64,000 nucleotides of DNA. Origin: Phoenix dactylifera (Eukaryota > Streptophyta > Magnoliopsida > Arecales > Arecaceae). The notes under the pieces are model-generated. The model was not told the DNA's origin. It saw nothing but the letters and a program-made list of their open reading frames with translations, and did not search any database. The position numbers and the translations under genes are program-made. Shown here one piece after another: positions 53,829-64,000 of the stretch; the first letter of the stretch is position 1; every line of letters starts with the position of its first letter. Location: positions 1,790,738 through 1,854,737 of the forward strand of contig NC_052404.1 in the NCBI RefSeq assembly GCF_009389715.1, given 5' to 3'.

Positions 53829-54179
53829 CAAGTGGCCAACTTCTTGATAGCCAAACTCCTCAATGATGCGCTGTGTAAGGTGATCAAGATTGGCTTTCAT
53901 GGCACCTATTGGAGGTGGTCCACCCATGGCGAGCTCTCGGTCAACGGCGTCAAGCCCGTAGCCAAATGCACCGTACAAGAACCAATCACACTCGATATGT
54001 TCCAAGTTCAGCGCGAACTGTAGCAGGTCCACGTCGTAGGGCAACACCGGGACCGAGACCGCCGGAGGATTTGAGGGGCAGATTGGTTGAAGGTGGTGGT
54101 CGGAAGGCTCGGCTTTGCTTGGGAAAAGGGTGAGGAAGAAAGATAGGAAGAGAGGGGAGAGAGCTCGTAGAGACATCAT
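51697..54179 (-). CDS. Desiccation-related protein PCC13-62-like (ferritin-like)
   Basis: Ferritin-like secreted or vesicular protein of the family first found in desiccated Craterostigma leaves; its precise chemistry is not settled. Exons 53827-54179, 52890-53115 and 51697-52074 encode 318 residues, close to the family's roughly 313. A signal peptide (MMSLRALSPLFLSFFLTLFP) is followed by VPVLPYDVDLLQFALNLEHI. Ferritin-type carboxylate and histidine positions are seen in NLEHIECDWF and EEFGYQEVGH. Further conserved blocks are GLLAVEAGQDAVIRALLYER, YRRTPAEILRVVYG and GGFLPKGGSGKI. An upstream in-frame Met at 54251 lies before the TATA box, so the Met at 54177-54179 is chosen. The donor of intron 1 is immediately followed by a CT microsatellite. 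The frame is intact. Confidence 0.94.
53252..53327. mobile_element. Tiny MITE-like inverted-end segment
   Basis: TTGCAAATGAGTCGGACC at the left and GAACCTGCTCATTTACTTG at the right are roughly inverted and resemble the ends of the hAT-like element at 18444-19413. It lies in intron 1 of the PCC13-62-like gene. No clear target duplication was found, so this is tentative. Confidence 0.3.
53794..53825. repeat. (GA)n microsatellite at an intron start
   Basis: About fifteen GA units. On the coding strand it is a CT run that forms the first bases of intron 1 of the PCC13-62-like gene, right after the donor GT. Confidence 0.9.
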
Positions 54180-54238
54180 TATTAGATTATTGGAACTCTC
54201 ACAAACCCAAAGAATGTCATGAGCTATAGGATGGTGAA

Positions 54239-54246
54239 TATTTATA
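54239..54246 (-). promoter_or_regulatory. TATA box of the PCC13-62-like gene
   Basis: TATAAATA on the minus strand, about 60 bp upstream of the chosen start codon. This implies a 5' UTR of around 30-40 bases and decides against the more distal Met. Confidence 0.75.
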
Positions 54247-54430
54247 GCCAAATTTTTGTTGTGTTACGTATCAAAAAAGAGGAGCTTCATGGAGCCCATA
54301 GATCAAGATATGGGTAAGCCATCGAGGAAAAACCGGCATTACCAATTAAACCGTCCAAGCTAAATTCCAGACATTCCTATATATTATGGATCGAGTGATG
54401 TCATGCAACATGGTCTATTCCTCATTCCGT

Positions 54431-54957
54431 TTTTTTTTTTTTGGTAAAAATTCATATAGCTCTAGCGTAAGTACATCCTGCCAAGTCAAAAAAAAGTAAA
54501 AGATATAAAGAAGGGGATAGAACTGTCAGTGTCGTACAGATGAACTCTCCAAAGTGTCGAGATACAAATGAGGCGACCCAATCCGCTGCTCTATTTGCCT
54601 CTCGAAATACATGCGCTGCTTGGAAGAAGGTAAACTTCTGGGCCAATCTACGGATCTTACAAAGCAGAGGGTGGTCAACCCCATACATGTCCACTCCCCG
54701 AACTTAGTCAATCACCGTGGAAGAGTCCTCCTCAAGGCACATCCTGTCGGTACCGAGAACGTGCCTCGCATGTGCCCTCACTCGGTTCACCACCCATGGT
54801 GGTAGGAGGAGATTGATGCAAGTCATCTTGGTTAGGCCACTTATGTGGCCATGCGTTTTGGTAGCAGACAGTTGCTGTACAGTGAATTGCCCTATTTCTC
54901 TCGTACCATGAGGGAAGGTGAACCAAGTAGTTAATAGAGTGGTGCAACAAAGTGTCA
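54431..54957 (-). mobile_element. LINE 3' fragment (RNase H tail)
   Basis: Minus-strand element ending in poly-A (T run at 54431-54441). The tail reads FFQAAHVFREANRAADWVAS then a final DLAGCTYARAI and a stop. This is the C-terminal end of a plant LINE RNase H domain. An upstream portion (LPPWVVNRVRAHARHVLGTD, then a region with acidic residues) is in other frames, so the copy is decayed. A second T run at 54960-54974 borders its 5' end, perhaps from another insertion. Confidence 0.75.
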
Positions 54958-55359
54958 ATTTTTTTTTTTTTTTTGGATTCAAATCCAGGTCATTGGCATT
55001 AACATCGAGGAAATTTTCCAACTAAACTCATTCGTATCCTCTCAATTTTTTCTATAAAATTTTAAGCTTCCAATTTGATAAGTTATCGATATATTTAGAT
55101 CCAAGGAAAATGACCGGAGGTTTGTTCGCTTATGAAAGCTTCCGTACCACGAGGGTCCAACTATGTTATATACCGTCTATAGAAAAAGTTAGTAGGTTTC
55201 GCTGCAAAGTTTTGTAGGCTGGAAAGATGAAATAAAATGTTGATGGACATTATGCGACACTTGGTGTGACAATACTATAGTTTTAGGGGATGGGTTACAG
55301 CATTTTGAAATTTACGTAGGTTGTTTTATTGTTTAGGACGAACCCTTTGTTTGGCACAA

Positions 55360-55648
55360 ATGATGGATTGGTGGAAAGATGGATAAGAAAAAGGACATAT
55401 ATTTGATGAAATATGGAAGAATAGAAAGAAATAGTTTTCTTCTCTATTTAGTATAGAGAGAACGAAAGGGAAGAAGGATGATATTTGTCTGATATTTTTA
55501 CTAAACTATCTTTTAATAAAAAAGAGTGAAGAAGTGTTAAGGTTCTATCAAAAAAATTAATGAGGATTATTTTGTCATCCATTTTTCTTAAGCTCTTTTG
55601 AACCAAACGGTGGTTGAGAGCCATCCATCCTTTCAACTCCATCCATCC
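55360..55648. mobile_element. Candidate MITE
   Basis: The left part GATGGATTGGTGGAAAGATG and the right part, reverse-complemented, GGATGGATGGAGTTGAAAGG, are partly complementary, with GTTTGG and CCAAAC motifs near opposite ends. No target duplication was found. Confidence 0.3.
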
Positions 55649-58600
55649 TCTCTCTCATGACCCCAACTAGACATAGGGTAAGAGAAGATAACAATGTATA
55701 AGAATAGAAAGATGTGGTTGTTAAGCATGACCAATTCCTTTAAACCACTATGGCGAAGGATAAAGTAGAACATTATATGAGAACTCTGAATTCTTCAGTA
55801 GTATCACTTTATAGGAAAACACCATGCAGCTAATGATCATACTTCCAGCTCTGGCAACTGTGGTAGCTAGAGTGTTAGATCACACTTTGGAGAAAGAATT
55901 TGCGAAAATTGGTGGAATGTCGACCTTCCACAGAGGACTAGCTAGCGACTGATCGATCGACGCATGATATGTATATGATGGAAGCCAGCAGGTGGTAGTT
56001 TTGTTGATTGCTGCTAATCTCTCCAAGTGACTGATCTCAACTTCAAACCTGAGTTGGTGGTGAGTAACTATCTTATTCTAAACTGATAATTCCATTCTCT
56101 GTTTAGTATAGCTTTCTAGTATATCCTCAATAATCCACTCTTCAAATAAGGAAGAAAGTAAAGCCTTATGTCAAATCGGCTCTAAACTTTCTAACACAGC
56201 ACGCCACCAGCTGGTTGTGGGTGTAATTCAGAATTACACAACCACAAGGCAATCAATCAACTCTGCAATACTTGCCATTTTGTTTTGTTTTTTTCTTGTT
56301 CCAGTGTACTCCTCCATATGAAAGCATTGTGCCTTACCTAATACTTGGATGATTAACAAGGAAATTTCTTTAGCAAGTTTTCTTCTTGCTTTATATCAAC
56401 AAGTTAACAACTAGCTTGATAATTATTGCATTCGCTGCAAGTGCTAATGCTGTTTCAGAATAAATGACTGCTTGCAGTAGTTTGATTAAAATGGAATTAT
56501 TTGATTGAAGGGATCAAGTTTTTTGGGCGTGTTTATGTGTGGGGCGGGTCGGAGCTCCGTATTAAAGAGGAAAATGTAATACTTCTGAGAAGAAATAGAT
56601 CTAAAGGGAATAGTTTGCTTGATTGATTCTCTTAGGAAGACCCCACTTATACACTATACAGCTAAATTAGCTAACCTTGGAATGTGTATTGAGCTATACA
56701 TCAAGTGATGGATTCTTCAAAGATGTTACCATGATTTTTTCAAGGATCCACTATTAACTTCACTCTTATAGTGATATATACATGACCTGTTTCTTCATCC
56801 CTGACATGGAAATACTCTCTAGATAACTAACATTTGTATATTAAAGTTTTTATGTAGGGTATGGATTTGAAATCCTCCTTTCCCATGTCCATCATTCAGA
56901 TTATTAATTCACCACATTCAAAGATACTCATACAGGTGGACAGGTGATGATAACAATGTTCTATATAACAGCATTGAACTTATTTCTTCATCATATTAAT
57001 CCATTGTGAGTCTATACTGGTTGCTCAGTCTAATTTTTAATCAGTTAGTCTACAGTTATCTGTACCGCCGATAACTGTTTCATCTAGTGCTAATGCCTTG
57101 TCATGCTTCCTTATGCTGGGACCCTACATCACCATCCATCATAATATTTTCTTCGCATAATCGACCGATGTTTTTAATTATAATGATTAACTCAGCCTTA
57201 CATTAACTAAGTATGGCATGCAGCAATGCACTTAGCTATGCAGGAACTTGCTTAATGTGTTTGAAGCAATCTACCATGGTGATTTTTGGCTTAGGGGCTA
57301 ATCCTTCCTTTCCATGGGCATTTAAGCTGGGATGGAACCTATAACTGCTATATGATGTTACTGAATGCTTTGGCGTATACTCACATCCTAACATCCTAAC
57401 CTCTGTTTGGTGTGATCAAAACGTGCACGCAACGCATACCCTTGGCAGTGCACAAAAGATCATTTTGCAATGAAAGGGTCATCACAAATGGCTCTCCGAG
57501 CCCCCACCCCCATGCATTGCTTCTGAATTAAGATTCCCAAGCATATCTAACTCTAGATCCTCAATGGCACCAACAAATCTCTTTGCAAAGCTCCCTTTGT
57601 TTGCCTTTTGAAAGATGCCATTACCCTCTCAACGCCAGCATGCTTCCATGTCAGCCTTCTGCTTTACCTTGAAAGCCATCACTAACATCACAATTAACTG
57701 GCTAAATAATCTAGCGCTACCTTCTCCTCGTCTCATCGACATCCTTAGATAAATTGATGAGAGAAATTAGATGATCTCGATCCCATGTAGGACTTATAAA
57801 TCCACTGTAATGATCCTGTGTTCTTATAAGACCAACCAAACAGGTGACAAGGAAAATGCCAATTCACTCCCAAAATGAGACATGGGTTGGGCACCAAGGA
57901 TGAGTGAGAGGAAGTCAAGAGTCAAGTGATGCCATGAGTGGATGTCTTAAGCTTTTTCTTCTTTTTTTAGGGGGAAGCCTATGGGTGTTATTAGTATTGT
58001 CCCACTTCCACATGGAAAGCTTGTACAATGATGAAAAGCTTGGGTTGGTCCAGTGGCATGTGTCTCTAATCATAACAGATAGATGGATAATATGCATGGA
58101 ACAATAACAAAAGGGAATAACATCCCAATGGACACCAACACAATTATGGGGTGCGCAATTTCCTAAGAAAAATCTTACTCCAAACACAAGCAATCTTGAT
58201 CAATCGCATGGTCAAAAGGAAATGGATACAGAAAGGCGCACACATTTAATGAGCCCATGCGAGAATAAACTTAGAATTTCACTTACTTCCAGTGTACTTT
58301 TTATTCTCAGCATAATTCAAATAACAAAAGCTGAAGGAATCCTCTCTGCGACCACAATGTCAAAGTATGTTAAAGTATCACCCACTCTTTGGCCTGCTGC
58401 ACTTAAAAAAAGATTGTACTTCCCCACCATCCTTCCAGGTGGACAACTAAGCTGAGTTGGGCGCATCACCTCAGGATGCCCAAGGTGGGGCCAGAACATT
58501 TCGCCCAAAGGAATGTCACAATGAATCACGGTATCAACAATTTCTCACACTCTTGTCAATTTAATACATACATCAGAAGGTATGCAAAAAAAAAAAAAAA

Positions 58601-58621
58601 CTATATATATATATATATATT
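58601..58621. repeat. (AT)n microsatellite
   Basis: About ten AT units directly after an A run. Confidence 0.9.
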
Positions 58622-59034
58622 ACAAACAATTAGGCATGAAGGGATCACAATCTTCTTTACAGATAAAAAAACCCTGCAAGCAAACCAATCAGCATGACAT
58701 GACAATGGTCTTTTGACCTCCATCAACCAATCACAATGAGAAGAGAGGCCTCATATCACAAGAAAAATTACAAAACTTAAAGAGGAGACTTGCCAAGAAG
58801 ATGAAGGAAAGCTCCTGAACATTAACAAGTTATTACTTATCCTAGCCTACTTGCCAATTGAAATTAATACTCACAACTAATAATAGGCTTTGCAACACAA
58901 GAGTCACAAGACTACATCAACTACTCCACTCATACAAAAGTATAAACCTAACATTTCACAACGGATACATCCATAGATAGGCTTGGAGGTATACATTACC
59001 TAAAGCGAGAGATGGTTGCTGGTGCTTCCTTCCC

Positions 59035-60272
59035 TCACATAAGATTGCAGGAATTGGGGTTCTCATCGCTGAACATGTCATCATAGGAACCCGCCGGCGG
59101 CGGCGGCGGCGGCGGCGATGACATCGATGAGCTCCGCTCCGACTGACCGTAGTAAAACGCCGGCGGAGGAGGGTATGGCGAGTACATGTAGTTCTGAGGC
59201 ACCGGTGGCATCGGGGTGGCGGCGTAGTAGGCTTGGCTTGTGCTCGGATGCGCCGTGTTGTAGCTCATCACGTACGCCGGCTGAGGAGGGTATATCGAGT
59301 AATGGTACATTTGCGGCGGCGGAGTCCGGCTCACGCCGCCGAACTCTGAATTGCTACCACCGGCCTCTTTAGCTACAGTTTCTCCTCCATCACTATCACC
59401 ATTGCTGTTCTCTTTCTCCCCTTTCTTTCCCTTCTTTTTGCCGCCGCCGGTGGCCTTCTCGCCGCCATTGGCGGGGCCGGCAGCCTTGCCAGGAGGTGAA
59501 TTGGAGCTCTCGGCGGCGGCGTTCTTTTCCTCGGATACTGGCGGCACCTTCGTGGCATTCTTGGGGGCTTCGCTGTCGGCTTTCGACGGCTCATCGGGCT
59601 TGTCGCCGGCGGCTTCCTCGGCTTTGCTGCCTCCGGCGTCTTTGCCTACGCTTTTCTTTTCGCCGGAGGAGTGTTTGGCGGCCGTGGCGGCGGCGGCGGA
59701 GGTATCGCCGGAGGGGGATGCGGATGGCGTGTTATCGGAGCTTTCACCGGGATCTTTGGATTTAGAGGAGTCTTTGCTCGGCTTCTGGTTCTTGCTGCTG
59801 CTTTTGTTCTTGTTGTTGGTGTTACCGCCGGGATTTGGGTTGGTGGGTTTCTTCTCGGGCCAGAGCTCGGCGTGCTTGTTGGACTTGACCAGTTTCCTGA
59901 TAAGCGTTTCAGCGTCGACGTCTCCGGTTACCGTTACCTTGTGTTGGAGGGCATCAACTTCCGTGGTATAAACACCTATAAAAATTTAATAAATTAGCCT
60001 AATCCAGTGAAAGACGATTTGTAAAAGATTTAAGAGATAACCTTCAATGCTTTGGAGGACTTTCTTCACCTTCTTCTTGCATCCCTCGCAGTGGATTGAT
60101 ACTTTCAACACCCAAGTCTGCACCACCAAAACATATATAAGTTTACAGATTATACCAGATAGTTGAAATTGTTAGACTAAAACACTGCTAAGGAAAACAG
60201 AGACATGGGATGTGTGGTTAGCAAAAGTACCTTGTATTTGAGGGGTTCAGATGCTGCTTCCTCTGATGCCAT
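59035..60272 (-). CDS. HIPP: Heavy metal-associated isoprenylated plant protein (HIPP)
   Basis: HIPPs are metallochaperone-like proteins anchored by a prenyl group and linked to metal and stress responses. Exons 60231-60272, 60042-60117 and 59035-59975 encode 352 residues. The HMA domain at about 13-80 starts KYKTWVLKVSIHCEGCKKKV, with metal-binding Cys24 and Cys27. It continues across the second intron into VYTTEVDALQHKVTVTGDVD. A long disordered linker rich in K, S, G, A and E follows, then a Tyr/Pro-rich region (QMYHYSIYPPQPAYVMSYN) and a poly-proline run (PPPPPPPAGSYDDMF). It ends in CNLM, a CaaX box predicted to be farnesylated. All parts expected of the class with one HMA domain are present. 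The long linker is GC-rich and gives large open frames on the opposite strand that are shadows. Confidence 0.95.
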
Positions 60273-60689
60273 GAGAGACCCTTACTTTAGAGTGTGCGTG
60301 TGTGTGTGCGCGTGTGTGCGTTGGGGGGGTTCCGGGAAGAAGATTTGGTAGAAGTTGGCGTGGAGAGAAAGGAAGCCAGGAAAGAGAAAAAGGGAGAATG
60401 CAAGGGGAAGGAGAGAGGAGGGGGGGGGGGGGGTTAAAAGAAGACAAGTCGGGGGCTTAGTGGGGGTGAGGGCATTGCTTGGTGGGATGTGACTGGGGAA
60501 GCAAACTGGGGCACACACATGGCTTTGAGATGGATGGAAAGGAAGCCATCAAGGAATGCCTTGCAATGGAGAGACTGGCCCCCTGTTTTTGGACAGTTAG
60601 TTCCCTTCATTGGTTGTCCTCAATGATGGACACTAACGCCTTATGAATTGAAGGATGGGTTCATTTGCAACCCCCGTGTATCTATAATT
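60273..60689. other. HIPP 5' leader and promoter
   Basis: Holds a GT/GC-rich repeat at 60292-60318 and a run of 14 G at 60420-60433, followed by GGTTAAAAG. On the coding strand this is a C- and CT-rich leader. No other gene is seen. Confidence 0.5.
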
Positions 60690-61068
60690 GTGAGATGATG
60701 ATGACCATACTCCACCATGTTCGGTCGAGAGATGTTTGGGTTACATTCAGTCATCTTGGAGAATGATTCGACTACGATTATCAGCTAGATTCAGGGAGGT
60801 TCGAAGGTCGTTGCTGGTGACCATTTTTTGCTTCGCAATATCTGGATGATGATAAGGGACGAAGGAGTTATCCAGATGGAGCATATTTTTAGAGAAGCTA
60901 ACGTGGCTGCGGATTGGGTAGCCACCTACTTAGCTAGCCATGCCGATAATACCCTATGGGCGGAAGATGGGGTGCTGCCTCGGAAGCTCCGTGATATTCT
61001 GCTTTTCGATCTTCTTGGGTGCGTCCGTACACATGTTGTATGAATCACCCGGTCTAGCAAAAAAAAAG
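60690..61068 (+). mobile_element. LINE 3' fragment (RNase H tail)
   Basis: Plus-strand copy. The open stretch from 60828 reads MLRNIWMMIRDEGVIQMEHI then FREANVAADWVATYLASHAD and ends LRDILLFDLLGCVRTHVV, stop, followed by an A run at 61059-61067. The motif EANVAADWVA is shared with the LINE tails at 2866 and 54431. Upstream, VILENDSTTIIS fits the RNase H strand with its catalytic acidic residue, with one in-frame interruption. 5'-truncated. Confidence 0.75.
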
Positions 61069-64000
61069 TTTGGGTTAAAAATAACAAGAAGTTATCCGTA
61101 TTTTAGCTATTTAGTTGGATGGGGTTCTATTTTTATTTTAATTTTTAAAAATAGAAATACATATATTATTAATTTACTACTAATTTGGTATCTTCTAAAT
61201 GGAGCTTGGACACTCTATTTTATCAATCCAGGTCAACGCTCTAATCTCCAAAATCTAATTTCGATTTCAGTCACGAATCATATATGTCGGAAAACATGAC
61301 TATTTCAATTTCTATTCTGATCGCGAACCAAATGCATCTTTAATTAATTCTTTGAAATACCATCTTAGCATTGTTTATTCATTGTCCTACTCGTTATCTG
61401 ATTTGATTTACTCAACTAATCAATAAATAAATGCCATCCAGGATCTAAATGAATCGTATACATGGAAAACTTTGTAATCTCTCAGTTTTGGAACACTTTG
61501 AATCGTATGCTTGTGCTAATGTAGAACCCTCGCACTCATATCGGGCATGTTTAGCATGTGTTTCACCGCCTAGGCATGGAGCCTTCCCCCCCTAAGACCA
61601 ATAATTAGATGCTAACTCTACTTCATATATATTATTTGTTTGAATGCATCGCATTAGAAATTTTCTTTCTAGTAATCCTTGGATGGAGAATACTATGGAT
61701 ACAACTGGATTTGATAATAAGCGCACCATAAATTTTATAATAGAAGGTGAATGTTGTGGGTTATTTCTTTGTTGTCAACAAGAAAGATGCCCTCAGAAAA
61801 AGAAAAGAGAAGAAAGATGTGCTTCAGGATAATTACAGGGTGCACAATTGTTATAAGAGTACCATAAGTTTAGATAGCCCATATGCTACATCTTGAGTCT
61901 TGGTCTGCCTTGCATGTCATGGGCTCATGGCTTGATGGTCATGCAACATGTGTGTGTTAGTTTATCGCAGATCAACACATATTCATTCTTTCAGTAAGCA
62001 TTGACATTAATTCAAGATTGGATAGCTATTCTTTATAATCAAAGATACTAAAAAAAACCATGTTTATGTTAAAAATCGGCATCATTCTTCATTAAAAAAA
62101 ATCCTACATGTTCCGTGATATGTGTATTATGGGTCCCACCTATCTACCAAGCATATAATGCCACTTGGTAACTTTGTAGCATAAGAGGAAACATTGGCTC
62201 ATAATAATAGATGCATCATTTCTTTTTTAAAAAAAAAAAAATAAAATAAACGAAGTTATGTGGGTGTGGGTTATGCCTGTGGACTAGCATCCATAAACAT
62301 GGGCTTCCCCCTATGCGTGGACGTGTTTGCATGTGAATGGTAAACAGCCGGGCGAATCATGCACTACGCTCACGAGCGGCGACATTGGAACATAAGGCTG
62401 CACGTACGATTGGAACTCGTACACTTCAACTAGTCCCCATAAGGCAGCCAATGGGCAGACAACTCAGATAACCACGTTGGCTGTCCCTCCTTTAGGTCCC
62501 CTGAACGAGTTTAAATAGCTTTTCTCACAGGGTCCGCACAAATGAATGATTGATCTTTTCGGACAGCATTCAGAGCACTATATTCCCTTTCATTCATCTA
62601 TTTATACAAACTTTGGAACAATATTTGTGCTATCTATCCATGGACAGATTTGCATGAAGAAAAGTAAATCGTTCTGTCGTGAGAGAGATACAACCCCTAT
62701 CCTTTGTCGAAAAGGGAGTGCATGGGTACGGCTGAGGTGCTACCGAGTCGTTCTCCTCTCTCTCAAACTATTAACTTAAAAAGAACTGCTTCATACGGCC
62801 TCTTCTAGATGATTTTTATTTCTAAATTGAGGTACAAATATTTTCATGAGCATGAATTGACTATGATGCTACTGTTTTTCTGAGTCATTCCTCTCTCTCT
62901 CTCTCAAACTATTAACTTACACAGATAAATATATATACAGCATCAAATCACACAATACTCTATATGTTTCTCAAATGTTAGATAGGAATGGTACCAAAAA
63001 ACTTGTTAAGTACTAACTAATGAAAGTGAAGTCTAGCATCTACAGCAGTTATACACAACATGTGCAAGTGGCCAATGCTAGTGAAGCAGGACAAAAATTT
63101 CATGCAAAATAGTTACATAAGTGACATATGTAACCTCTTGATTGAGCTAGAAATAGATGCTTGTGTATTATGTTGTACATGTCATCGGACTTTGATGCAA
63201 TAGTATGGCTGGTCCCCTATGATATAGATGCAGTATGTTCGAAATATGGAAACAGTTCTTTTGATTTGATGGAGCAAAGCTATATACATCCAACCTTCTT
63301 AATTGATATATGTCTATCCCTATCGCATACCTCACCATGTTGACAATTAAAGGAAGGAGAAACTAGTCTGGAGCAAATTATTATGAAATTAAATAGAGAG
63401 ATTTTGAATGCCAGAATTTAGAAGAGGACAAATTTTAAATTATTGGTGTCCTGGTGAGTGACAAACTGGCAATGTAATTTTTTTTTTGCCTTGAAGAATA
63501 ATGGAATGATGATAAATATTGGGGCCTGAAAGGACCATCATCACATGCACTATCATTACTACAAACTGTTTGAGATGAGATCAGAATGTCTTTCTGAGTT
63601 CCGCAAGGGAATCAAATATTTATGGATGATGTAATTGTAAAAGCCAAAATATACGGCACCATCGATCCTTTCTCCCCTTCTTCCCCAAAATCCTTCATTT
63701 AATCATTACTATGATCCTTAACAATCACCTAATTAAAAGAAATGAAAGAGGAAAGGAGAAAGTGGAAAAGGCCATGGGAACTCCTAGTTCGAAGACCCTT
63801 CCTACTTTTCCCCTCTCCCTAGAAAGAGCTTTCTCTCGGAGGGCACTTGAAAAAAGCTTGAGGTAATTAATGCATTAATTGCTCTTCCAAAGCAAGTGAG
63901 AAAAAGAAAGGTGACACGGAGGAAAAGAGCAAGAAGAGCTGGATGGTTTCTTAAGGAGGTCTATTTCCTCATCCTTTTTAGGAGCTCAGTTCATGCGTTC
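61069..64000. other. Intergenic, no gene recognised
   Basis: About 2.9 kb of AT-rich sequence. 62430-62520 has a promoter-like look (TTTAAATAG at about 62511) but no recognisable coding region follows within the next kilobase. CT-rich runs lie near 62890 and A-rich runs near 62225. The last 350 bases are purine-rich and may belong to a gene beyond the window. Confidence 0.45.

Larger units (their letters stand above)
54975..59034. other. Long intergenic region, no gene recognised
   Basis: About 4 kb. A possible MITE lies at 55360-55648 (inverted GGATGGAT-rich ends). 58601-58621 is an (AT)n run preceded by 14 A residues. Open frames at 57904-58193 and 58317-58529 show no family motif. The right end is HIPP 3' flank. 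Confidence 0.45.

Noticed and set aside
54180-54251. Upstream Met as start of the PCC13-62-like protein
   Set aside because: It lies upstream of the TATA box and would disrupt the signal peptide.
59351-59971. 206-codon plus-strand open frame
   Set aside because: Shadow of the GC-rich HIPP coding sequence on the opposite strand; the minus frame has the HMA domain, splice sites and CaaX box.

Overview
This is a nuclear genomic window from a flowering plant. Its genes have small exons and GT-AG introns, and the DNA between them is AT-rich and littered with LINE, SINE, hAT and LTR remnants. The style of the GH3, RALF and BADC proteins and the patchy GC content suggest a monocot, possibly a palm; that placement is inference only.

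Seven host genes can be supported. From left to right they are: a RALF peptide hormone (minus, 4399-4779); RAD9 of the 9-1-1 DNA-damage checkpoint clamp (minus, nine exons, 12617-18288); a BADC subunit of plastid acetyl-CoA carboxylase (minus, nine exons, 20030-27921); a group II GH3 auxin-amido synthetase (plus, four exons, 42074-45175); cytosolic ribosomal protein eS4/RPS4 (plus, five exons, 46573-49941); a PCC13-62-type desiccation-related ferritin-like protein (minus, three exons, 51697-54179); and a heavy-metal-associated isoprenylated protein, HIPP (minus, three exons, 59035-60272). Exon borders were worked out by hand from protein family conservation and splice consensus, and all sum to whole reading frames. 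The genes are unrelated housekeeping or signalling genes, not a pathway cluster.

Mobile DNA fills most of the rest. The best element is a full-length hAT DNA transposon (29821-33097) with a perfect 8-bp target duplication, short terminal inverted repeats, GC-rich palindromic subterminal arrays and one 675-codon transposase frame interrupted by three nonsense codons. A tRNA-derived SINE (28366-28769) has a perfect 12-bp target duplication and intact A and B boxes. A 970-bp hAT-like non-autonomous element with a GC-rich interior lies just upstream of RAD9. There are also two MITE-like elements, five 3' LINE fragments sharing an RNase H tail, and an old, broken Ty1/copia remnant (37290-39244).

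No unknown multi-gene system was found. The points most worth a second look are two in-frame stops in the RAD9 C-terminal tail exon, the near-intact hAT with transition-type stops, the long SINE, and the GC-rich element at the RAD9 promoter.
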